A stretch of DNA of 64,000 nt from NCBI GenBank assembly GCA_016930085.1, contig JAFGHO010000069.1, positions 1 through 64,000 of the forward strand. Reading direction: 5' to 3'. Both the position numbers and the translations under genes were made by a program. The notes beneath the pieces were generated by a model. The model worked only from the letters and a program-made list of their open reading frames with translations, did no database searches and was not told the DNA's origin. This document shows positions 25,683 to 33,025 of the stretch, piece after piece. The first letter of the stretch is position 1. Each line of letters starts with the position of its first letter. Source of the stretch: Spirochaetales bacterium (GTDB lineage: Bacteria; Spirochaetota; Spirochaetia; SZUA-6; JAFGRV01).

Positions 25683-27113
25683 TTATTGAAAAAGCGACAC
25701 TTTGAGACTCGATGCCAGTATCTTCATATCGAGAAAAAGCGACCATTTTCTTCGATAGGAAAGGTCCAGATCCACGACCTTTCTGAAACTTATTGCCGTG
25801 TTTCCGAAAATCTGCGGATAACAGGTGATACCGGGAAAACATTCAAGCCGCAGCCGGTCGCGGGAGGTATACAACGCGACTTCATCGACGAGGTGGGGAC
25901 GGGGACCGACAAGGGAAATATCTCCCCTGAGTACATTGATCAACTGCGGCAATTCGTCAAGACTGAACCGCCTGAGAATCCTGCCTGTTTTTGTTTCGCG
26001 GGGATCATTGTCGATTTTGAAAAGCGGCCCGTCCTTGCGCCGGTTAAGCTGAAGGAGTTCCCGTTTCCTTTTGTCGGCATCGACAACCATGGATCTGAAT
26101 TTGTAAAATTTGATTACTTTTCCGTTTTTACCGACTCTCCTGCTTATATAAAAAACAGGGCCGCCATCCTCGCATTTGATGATCACCGCGATAATAAGAC
26201 CGATCGGGATAGCGATGAGTAATGAAAAGGAAACCAGAATGAGGTCGATAAAGCGTTTGCATGTGATAAGGGTAAGCGAGTCCCTCATGCTTTCCCAATG
26301 TTCGATAACCGGTATGTATGAGAAAGGATTGTTCCAGAAATCTTTCTCCATGAGCTTTTCAATATCGGGCACGATACTGTAGGCGATACTGTTGTCCCTG
26401 CAAAACTTCGCGAGCATATAAATGTGGACATCGCTTATTTCCCTGCCGATAAAAATGAGGACTTCGCCGATAATCTCTTTCCAGAGGAGGTGCGGAATAT
26501 CTTCCAGCGTTATCTTCCTTTCCCTTTTGTCCCGATCCGAAAAAAACCAGCCCGACTCGTTTCCATAGATATTTCCTTTATATATCTTCGTCCCGTAGGA
26601 TTCGGAGAAAAACCGCGAAACGGGAAATCTCCTGTCCGGCTTTCCGATGATGATGACATTCTTTTTCAGATACCCCTGTTCGACAAGCAGCCGTATCCAT
26701 CCGAACTGGAAAAAATGCAGAAGAACCGAGCAGCACATATCGACTATGAAAATAACGGCAACTATCCTGAAAAAACCGGCCCTGAATATCGAAAGCGTAA
26801 AAATGACATCCGCCGAATAGGTGAGAAACATGACGAGGGCCATAAAGCTTGTGGAAAGAAAAAGGTTCTTTACGATAAGGCTCCATGTCCGGGGACTGAA
26901 GAACATCGTCGAGCTCCGGCTGTAAAGATCCTTCCAGAGTAAAACAAAATAAAGCAGGCAATAGAACGCATGAAAGGAAAAGAGGATCAATTGCTGCTCC
27001 GGCCGTGACCGCAGCACCACCGGAATAATCGAAAGGCAGATGAAAAAGAAAAACAGCGTCATTACGATATGTGCGAGAAGCAACACAAAAAATTTATAAA
27101 AACGCCCTGCCAT
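25683..27113 (-). CDS. WbaP/WcaJ-like phosphoglycosyl transferase
   Basis: A 476-residue polyprenyl-phosphate sugar-1-phosphate transferase that loads the first sugar of a repeat unit onto undecaprenyl phosphate. N-terminal helices (about 10-130) are followed by a degenerate nucleotide-binding middle region. The catalytic domain (about 285-476) carries KRFIDLILVSFSLL, PVFYISRRVGKNGKVIKFYKFRSM, the acidic pair in LDELPQL, and LVGPRPHLVDEV. The segment usually reading PGITGLWQ is PGITCYPQ here, a noticeable change. Ribosome site GGGGCG. It likely starts synthesis of the polymer exported by the neighbouring wzz and SLBB genes. Confidence 0.85.
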   Translation of the reverse strand: MAGRFYKFFVLLLAHIVMTLFFFFICLSIIPVVLRSRPEQQLILFSFHAFYCLLYFVLLWKDLYSRSSTMFFSPRTWSLIVKNLFLSTSFMALVMFLTYSADVIFTLSIFRAGFFRIVAVIFIVDMCCSVLLHFFQFGWIRLLVEQGYLKKNVIIIGKPDRRFPVSRFFSESYGTKIYKGNIYGNESGWFFSDRDKRERKITLEDIPHLLWKEIIGEVLIFIGREISDVHIYMLAKFCRDNSIAYSIVPDIEKLMEKDFWNNPFSYIPVIEHWESMRDSLTLITCKRFIDLILVSFSLLIAIPIGLIIAVIIKCEDGGPVFYISRRVGKNGKVIKFYKFRSMVVDADKRKRELLQLNRRKDGPLFKIDNDPRETKTGRILRRFSLDELPQLINVLRGDISLVGPRPHLVDEVALYTSRDRLRLECFPGITCYPQIFGNTAISFRKVVDLDLSYRRKWSLFLDMKILASSLKVSLFQ

Positions 27114-27204
27114 ATTTTATCGCCCCACTACAAAATATAATATCTCTTTCACGTTTTTTCCAGGAAATGTGGGAAATATCATGAAAAATCGGCTGTATTT
27201 ATCC

Positions 27205-27233
27205 TTGTTCCGGGCCGTAAAAATCTTTATGAT
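27205..27233 (+). promoter_or_regulatory. sigma-70-type promoter
   Basis: TTGTTC (27205-27210) and TATGAT (27228-27233) at 17 bp. Transcription would start near 27240, downstream of the in-frame ATG at 27234, which supports ATG 27255 as the real start of the next gene. Confidence 0.6.
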
Positions 27234-27254
27234 ATGAACCAAAGGACATTATGT

Positions 27255-28952
27255 ATGAAAAAAACCGCCTTCTTCATCGGCATAGGCCTCTGTCTGACTC
27301 AATTATCATATCCCCAAAACCATCTCTCCGTTCGTATCGACCGCCCCGTTTATTTTATTCTCGAGTACGCGGAAATCAGGGGTCTGATCCCCCACCTCCC
27401 CCGCGCGAAACCCTATGCGGCATCGAATGTCACCGGGTATCTCGGGGCGATACTGAACGGCGCCGGTAAACTCCTCCCTCAGGAACAGGAAATAATCGGG
27501 GGTTTCTGTGATTCGTTCAAGCAGGATAAAACGGGCTTCTCCCGGGGTAATATCGCAGGGGTTGGTGTTCTGGGCCTTTGCGCCATAGGAATCGATGAAC
27601 TATCGGTTTTCAGATGCAATCTCAACAAACCCGAAGCCTGGCATATGCATCACGCCCTCGCTTTTTATCTCAGGGGCGATATCGGTGATAGCCTTTCATA
27701 TAACGGGGCCTTCGGCGCCACATTCGATAAAGTCGCCCCCGAAGCTTTCCTCCCCTATACCTTTACAAAGGAATGGGACGGCTTTCATATCGGGTTCGGT
27801 GAACCCCGGTACAGCGCGGACGGGATAGAACCCGTCCCCTATTTTTCATTTCTCCTTGAAAATGAAATCACCGCAATCCTCTTCGACCACGCGCTTTCCA
27901 TAAGACTCGCCCGTCTGCGGAGAAACTGGGGCGCCGGCGAGGGGAGCCTTTTCCTTTCCGAAACGGCCCGGCCTTTCGAGGCCCTCGAATTCCATGCACG
28001 GCCCCTCCCGTGGTTCCATTATTCCTATCTGATCGGCTCTCTCGGCAACTGGCGGGCCGATCAGGGGCTGAAAGAAGACAGCGGCAACCCAACCTATCAA
28101 AAAATGGTCACAATCGAAATGCTTCAGTTCAATCCCTTCACATCTTTTTCCGTTTTTGCCGCATCGATCGCGCTTTGGGGCAAACGTTTCGAACCGGGAT
28201 ATTGCGCCCCCCTCCTGTACCCGCTGATTCATCAGAATCTGAACGGCGATTTCGACAATGTTTTCCTTTCCATCGAGGCAGTGTATACATTTCCCGGTAT
28301 CGCGCAAGTATACCTCTCACTCTTTATCGACGAAATGGAACTCTCTCACATTGAAGAACTCTTTTCCAATCCGCGAAACGCCTTCGCTTTCCAGGCGGGA
28401 ATCAGGGTCCCCCTTCCTTTCATCCCCTTCTCGCTTCTGTGCATGCAGTATACAAAAATCGAACCGTTTGTCTACGCCCATTACCCCGAAGTCAATCCGG
28501 CAAGCCCTGAAACCAACGTCGATCTCAGCTACACCCATGACGGGGAGAATATCGGTTTCCCGCTTCCGCCCAACTCCGATTCCTTTCTCCTCATGCTTGA
28601 AACCATGCCTTTTTCGGGGTTGCTTGTATCGTTCGGGTATCGACTCATCAGGCACGGAACGAACGACTATTCCGGGGCTTATGTTCCTGCTATTTACGGC
28701 GATATCGACGAGTACTTTCACTACGATATCGCTTCCCAATACCCGAAAAAGCGTTTTTTACAGGACGGACTCTATGAATGGATCAACATCGTCACCCTTC
28801 GGGCTTCATACAGCCTTAAAAACCTTCCCGTCTGTTTTGAGGTCTTTTATGGTTTTTCATATACATTCGAGGATGAAAACAAAAGCGGCATGACGCCCCG
28901 TGACGACGAGACGAGAAATATCGTCGGCTTTTCCGTGAGTATTTTCAGGTAG
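27255..28952 (+). CDS. Wzi-like outer-membrane barrel, capsule assembly
   Basis: A 565-residue protein with a signal peptide (MKKTAFFIGIGLCLTQLSYPQ). The body is long, aromatic and strand-rich, as in large barrels. The segment LRRNWGAGEGSLFLSETARPFEALEF resembles the core of the capsule-assembly Wzi family (W-G-x-G-x-x-S-L-x-L-S followed by a P-F segment). Wzi anchors capsular polymer at the cell surface. The position inside the polysaccharide locus supports this call. An AAAGGA ribosome site precedes ATG 27255. It converges on the ligase gene with nine bases between stops. Another barrel family is possible. Confidence 0.55.
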   Translation: MKKTAFFIGIGLCLTQLSYPQNHLSVRIDRPVYFILEYAEIRGLIPHLPRAKPYAASNVTGYLGAILNGAGKLLPQEQEIIGGFCDSFKQDKTGFSRGNIAGVGVLGLCAIGIDELSVFRCNLNKPEAWHMHHALAFYLRGDIGDSLSYNGAFGATFDKVAPEAFLPYTFTKEWDGFHIGFGEPRYSADGIEPVPYFSFLLENEITAILFDHALSIRLARLRRNWGAGEGSLFLSETARPFEALEFHARPLPWFHYSYLIGSLGNWRADQGLKEDSGNPTYQKMVTIEMLQFNPFTSFSVFAASIALWGKRFEPGYCAPLLYPLIHQNLNGDFDNVFLSIEAVYTFPGIAQVYLSLFIDEMELSHIEELFSNPRNAFAFQAGIRVPLPFIPFSLLCMQYTKIEPFVYAHYPEVNPASPETNVDLSYTHDGENIGFPLPPNSDSFLLMLETMPFSGLLVSFGYRLIRHGTNDYSGAYVPAIYGDIDEYFHYDIASQYPKKRFLQDGLYEWINIVTLRASYSLKNLPVCFEVFYGFSYTFEDENKSGMTPRDDETRNIVGFSVSIFR

Positions 28953-28961
28953 GCGGCGGTT

Positions 28962-30320
28962 TCATGTCGTGTATTTTTTCAAAAGCGGTTCCCCGCTTTT
29001 TTCCGTCCGCGCGAGTGAATAACAGATCCCGATCGCCCCGAATACAAAAATGGAGGGGGGCGGATTGACAAAGACGGGGGTGGCGATACTCTCTGCGATA
29101 CTTTCGATAAGTACCATGAAGGCTCCCATGTAAAACGCGCAAAACAGCCGGCTGCCCGTTCGAACGGCCCGATCCCGCAGGGTGAAGAAAAAAATCAGCA
29201 GGATAATGATATACGAAAGGCATCCCAATATCCCCGATTCCCCCAGGATCATGGGCCAGAAGGTGTCCGTGATAAAATAGGGATTCTCCTTCGACATACC
29301 CCAGACCTTCGAGAGTCCGTACTTTTCATAAACCGGGCTGTAGAAAATCCTGCTCAGCCACGAACCGAACCGCCCCGGCCCCGCCCCGAAAGGGAAATGG
29401 TCGACGGCCACCTCGGCGCTCTTTATATAAAGGACATTCCTCGCCGCATCCATCCTGTTTTCACCGATCACATAAAGCTGCATTTTCGACTGGAAAAGCC
29501 CCGCCACCGTCGGCCCCAGAACGAGAAGGACGATCAATGCGAAGATGAGAAAGACACCGGTCAGGTGCTTTTTCCGCTCGAGCGGGATGAGGAGAAACCC
29601 CGCGAAAAGGGCAATCGCGAATCCGATAATCGACTTCACCCTCATTGAGAGAAAACAGCCTGCAAAAAAACAGAGACTCATAAAAAAATACCGCGTCTTT
29701 TTGTAAACGGCAAAAAAAGCGAAGCTGAAAAGCGACATAAAACTCATGAACCATCCGAAATAGACAGGATGGGTGAAGACCGATTGGACCGAAGGGATGG
29801 AAAAACGGTAATCGACAAAGGCCGCGTTTCCGATAAGCGCCCTGAACCGGTGGGGGATTATCAGATCCACAAAACCGAAAAAAAGGACGATCGCCCCGGC
29901 CCGAAAAAAAACCAGGATATATTTTTTCAGCACATCTTCTTCGCATCTCAAATAATAAAAAATAAAAAATATAAAAAAGCCTTTGAGATATAATATCGAT
30001 TGCGAAAGAAAGATAAAAAAAGGCACTTTGTTTATTATTCCTGAAATAAGATTGATGATGATGAAGAAAACAAGAAAAAAGTCGATGTTTGTCATTCTGA
30101 TAATAGACCGTAAAAAAATATGATAACAAATAATCAATGCAAACAGGACGATAGCGATAATTTCCTCTGCATATTTTACCAGGCTGAAAAGCTGTCCGTA
30201 TTCGCTTATATTCCTTGCAATGAGATCCTGAACGAGGAGAAACAGACCGGTAGTCATAAGTAAAAAATGAATCCATTTCTCTGTTTTGTAACCTGTTATA
30301 ATTGCCTCATTCGTCTGCAT
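28962..30320 (-). CDS. O-antigen ligase/polymerase-like membrane protein
   Basis: A 452-residue protein with about ten to twelve hydrophobic helices and one larger periplasmic loop (about 300-365) of the WaaL/Wzy type (AEVAVDHFPFGAGPGRFGSWL, then GESGILGCLSYIIILLIFF). The G-x-G-x-x-x-F...E-S-G pattern is typical of the Wzy_C family. It would polymerise repeat units or ligate polymer to an acceptor. ATG 30320 is chosen; a TTG at 30338 is also open. It has its own promoter after the flippase gene. Confidence 0.75.
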   Translation of the reverse strand: MQTNEAIITGYKTEKWIHFLLMTTGLFLLVQDLIARNISEYGQLFSLVKYAEEIIAIVLFALIICYHIFLRSIIRMTNIDFFLVFFIIINLISGIINKVPFFIFLSQSILYLKGFFIFFIFYYLRCEEDVLKKYILVFFRAGAIVLFFGFVDLIIPHRFRALIGNAAFVDYRFSIPSVQSVFTHPVYFGWFMSFMSLFSFAFFAVYKKTRYFFMSLCFFAGCFLSMRVKSIIGFAIALFAGFLLIPLERKKHLTGVFLIFALIVLLVLGPTVAGLFQSKMQLYVIGENRMDAARNVLYIKSAEVAVDHFPFGAGPGRFGSWLSRIFYSPVYEKYGLSKVWGMSKENPYFITDTFWPMILGESGILGCLSYIIILLIFFFTLRDRAVRTGSRLFCAFYMGAFMVLIESIAESIATPVFVNPPPSIFVFGAIGICYSLARTEKSGEPLLKKYTT

Positions 30321-30355
30321 AGTTTTATCGGGCGACAATAGCCTTCTGTTATTCG

Positions 30356-30384
30356 ATTATACCCGATTCGTCGATCGAACTCAA
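30356..30384 (-). promoter_or_regulatory. promoter of the ligase-like gene
   Basis: On the minus strand TTGAGT (30384-30379) and a perfect TATAAT (30361-30356) are 17 bp apart, placing the start site near 30349. It lies between the flippase stop codon (30404) and the ligase ATG. Confidence 0.65.
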
Positions 30385-30403
30385 CAGAGTAAAATCGATT
30401 GAA

Positions 30404-31690
30404 TCAATGGGTATACCTGAATGTCAATATAAAGAATATAAATCCGGCTACAGACACGATACTTGTCGACAAGGCCAGTCCCTCCACACCGATTATATTC
30501 ATAAACACAACATTAAAACAGACATTTAAACAGGATAACAATAGCGAACCGATCATGATGATTCTGGTTTTTTTCATAACGATATGGCCCCTGGCATAAA
30601 TCTGGGAAGCGACGTAGGGAAGAAGCCCGATGACATACAAGAAAAATACCCTTGCAATAAGCAGTATGTCATGATCGCTGAAATTACTGAATCCGAAAAC
30701 AAACATAGCCAGTTCCCTGTGAAAAAACATCAACAAAAGCAAGGGTGGAATGATCACCAAACACACGCGCAGTGCGGTTCTGTTCACCTGATGCCGTAAC
30801 CTGTTTTTTTCACCCGAATAGTATTGTTCACTCCAATGGGAAAGCAATGCGACGCCGAGTCCCGTCATGATGATATTGGCGGGGACCATAAAAAGCCGGT
30901 CGCCGTAGTAGAGAATTGAAACACTCCCCTCATCAAGCCAGGAGGCCATCGTTTTATCGATTAATGAGTTTAGATTGATTGACAGCACACCAATAAGCTG
31001 GAACCCCGCTTTGCGAAAGAACTCTTTCAACCGGACGTCGGGGAAAAAAGAAAAACGAAATGTAAAGAGTTTGTTTATTTTTACCATGACCACCAGAACG
31101 GCAAGGCGAAACAACTCGCCTGTTATATAGCCGAGCACGATAGCATGAATACCTATGGTACCCTGAAACAGAAACATAACGACGATGAGAACGACCGCAC
31201 GGAGGGCCGGAGAAAGGGCGGGTGCGTCAAACTTCTTGTATGCGTTCAAAATACCGTCAAAAACACCGGCATAGACGATCAGGAGAACCAACGGGATCAT
31301 TTCAATATATAACACGAAAATAAGCCGTAATGATTCCTTGTTGAATTGTGTGACCAGACCGAGTACCGGATGTAGCAAAGGAATAATTATCAGACTCAAA
31401 AGAAGGATCAACAATGTTATGGAAACCAGAAGAGAACCGACAAATTTTCCGATATCGCCGCCTGTTGACCGCGCTTCCGCGACATACGGGACAATAACCA
31501 TGGCGATAGTCGAAGAAAAAATAATCGATATATAGAAAAGCAAACCATAAGTGAAAAAGAAAGCATCCATATCGCCGCTTATACCGAAAAGCGCCCCTAT
31601 TATAAAAGGAACAAGAAAGCCGACGGATTTGCCGGCGATCACGAGTGCTGTCGTTTTAAAAATATCACGGACAAGTTCTTTTTGTTTCAC
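30404..31690 (-). CDS. MurJ/Wzx-like lipid-linked oligosaccharide flippase
   Basis: A 428-residue protein of the MOP superfamily with about twelve to fourteen helices. The N-terminal region (TTALVIAGKSVGFLVPFIIGALFGISGDMDAFFF) has the MurJ/MviN pattern, and later segments such as NSLIDKTMASWLDEGSVSILYYGDRLFMVP resemble that family closely. Within a polysaccharide locus it is more likely to flip undecaprenyl-linked repeat units than lipid II, though both are possible. It starts at GTG 31690 with no Shine-Dalgarno and a promoter 11 bases upstream. Confidence 0.8.
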   Translation of the reverse strand: MKQKELVRDIFKTTALVIAGKSVGFLVPFIIGALFGISGDMDAFFFTYGLLFYISIIFSSTIAMVIVPYVAEARSTGGDIGKFVGSLLVSITLLILLLSLIIIPLLHPVLGLVTQFNKESLRLIFVLYIEMIPLVLLIVYAGVFDGILNAYKKFDAPALSPALRAVVLIVVMFLFQGTIGIHAIVLGYITGELFRLAVLVVMVKINKLFTFRFSFFPDVRLKEFFRKAGFQLIGVLSINLNSLIDKTMASWLDEGSVSILYYGDRLFMVPANIIMTGLGVALLSHWSEQYYSGEKNRLRHQVNRTALRVCLVIIPPLLLLMFFHRELAMFVFGFSNFSDHDILLIARVFFLYVIGLLPYVASQIYARGHIVMKKTRIIMIGSLLLSCLNVCFNVVFMNIIGVEGLALSTSIVSVAGFIFFILTFRYTH

Positions 31691-31701
31691 GAGGTGATGA
31701 C

Positions 31702-31730
31702 ATTATAATGTATATCAACAAGAGTAGCAA
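31702..31730 (-). promoter_or_regulatory. promoter of the flippase gene
   Basis: On the minus strand TTGCTA (31730-31725) and a perfect TATAAT (31707-31702) are 17 bp apart. The -10 ends 11 bases before the GTG start at 31690, giving a leader of about five bases. Confidence 0.6.
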
Positions 31731-31768
31731 TAAAAGCATGTTTCGCCGGAAAGACCTGAAAATAACTC

Positions 31769-31797
31769 TTGCGCTTTAAAATTCTATCACTTATAGT
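31769..31797 (+). promoter_or_regulatory. promoter of the SGNH hydrolase gene
   Basis: TTGCGC (31769-31774) and TATAGT (31792-31797) at 17 bp. The start site would be near 31804 with a leader of about 38 bases containing AAAGGAA. It is divergent from the flippase promoter. Confidence 0.55.
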
Positions 31798-31841
31798 ATT
31801 GTCATTACATTGTTTTCGTAGTCCGGTGAAAGGAAATACCG

Positions 31842-32933
31842 ATGGTCAATGGAAAAAAAGGTAATGGACGCCGCAACACATGGATAAAGCGGATTTTACT
31901 CACCTTTCTTTCGATCATTATCGCCCTGATTGCGGGTGAATGTACCGTCCGTCTTTTCTTCCCGCAGGTACTCTTCCCCCGTTATGTGACGGCAGGAAGC
32001 GGCGGGATCCGTGTCAATATCCCGAACGTCCGGTATTTCCACACCTCGCCCGAGGCCCGGGTCGGGTTCAGGATAAACTCAATGGGGATTCGAAGCGACC
32101 GCGAATACACATTCGAAAAACCGGAAGGTATACTCAGGATAGTCGCTGTCGGCGATTCTTTTACGCAGGGCTATGAAGTCAATGTGGAAGATTCCTATCT
32201 TTATCTGCTCGAGCAATGCCTTGAGAAAAAATATCCGGGCGTCGAAGTCATCAATTGCGCCGTCAGCGGGTTCAGTACCGCCGAAGAGTTGATCATGCTT
32301 CAAACCTTCGGTTTTAATTTTAATCCCGATATCGTCATCGTCGGATATTACCAGAACGATCTCGACGATAATGTGCGGACGGGGCTTTTTTCGATGGGCC
32401 CGGACGGCGAGTTATCGAGGTCGGCGGAAACCTATCTTCCCGCCGTAAAAGAAAGAGACTTTCTCTACTCGCTCGGTATCTATCGCTGGCTTGCCGAAAA
32501 CTCGCACCTCCTCTGCCTGTTGAGGGAACAGCTCGCGTATTTTATAAAAACAAAAGACTATGAAAGGAACCTTGACGATATTTCCGGGGATACGATAAAA
32601 AAGGAAACAGCCCGGACGCTCCTCGGTGCAAAGTTGCTCGATAAAATAAAAGAAGAATGTAATAAACGAAATATTTCCTTTTTTCTCCTCGATATCATAG
32701 ACTTCACGTTTGCCGAATCAAACCTTCCCGCCGGCGCTCTGAAGTTGATTACGGAAGACGACATCGTTCATACACGCTATCCCCTCCTCTCAGCCCGCAG
32801 CAGTGAAACACTCTATCGTCTCAAAGGCCATCTGCACTGGACGGAGGCGGGGCACAGGATCGCGGCGCGGCTTCTTTGCGACCGTCTTTTGGCATCCCTT
32901 AGTGAAAATCCGGATAGCGCCCTGAAAAAATAA
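31842..32933 (+). CDS. membrane-anchored SGNH/GDSL-type hydrolase
   Basis: A 363-residue protein with an N-terminal anchor helix (about 12-32, RILLTFLSIIIALIAGECTVRLF). The SGNH blocks are clear: block I VAVGDSFTQGY with the nucleophile Ser, block II with Gly in NCAVSGFS, block III VGYYQNDLDDN with Asn, and block V near the C-terminus in HLHWTEAGH with the catalytic His; a D-x-x-H form is not seen because the sequence reads KGHLHWTEAGH. Such proteins are esterases or acyltransferase partners that modify exported polysaccharides. The location at the end of the polysaccharide locus fits this. The active site is expected to face the periplasm. Confidence 0.75.
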   Translation: MVNGKKGNGRRNTWIKRILLTFLSIIIALIAGECTVRLFFPQVLFPRYVTAGSGGIRVNIPNVRYFHTSPEARVGFRINSMGIRSDREYTFEKPEGILRIVAVGDSFTQGYEVNVEDSYLYLLEQCLEKKYPGVEVINCAVSGFSTAEELIMLQTFGFNFNPDIVIVGYYQNDLDDNVRTGLFSMGPDGELSRSAETYLPAVKERDFLYSLGIYRWLAENSHLLCLLREQLAYFIKTKDYERNLDDISGDTIKKETARTLLGAKLLDKIKEECNKRNISFFLLDIIDFTFAESNLPAGALKLITEDDIVHTRYPLLSARSSETLYRLKGHLHWTEAGHRIAARLLCDRLLASLSENPDSALKK

Positions 32934-32981
32934 TCGACCGGGCCGCTTCACCGTCGAACCGGTAATGTATGTCTGTCCACA

Positions 32982-33010
32982 TTGACACATGATGCTTTCT
33001 GTAATACTAT
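32982..33010 (+). promoter_or_regulatory. near-consensus promoter of the sensor kinase gene
   Basis: A perfect -35 TTGACA (32982-32987) and TACTAT (33005-33010) at 17 bp. The -10 ends 15 bases before the ATG at 33026, so the leader is about nine bases and contains no Shine-Dalgarno. Confidence 0.75.
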
Positions 33011-33025
33011 AGTAGCGAATCATCG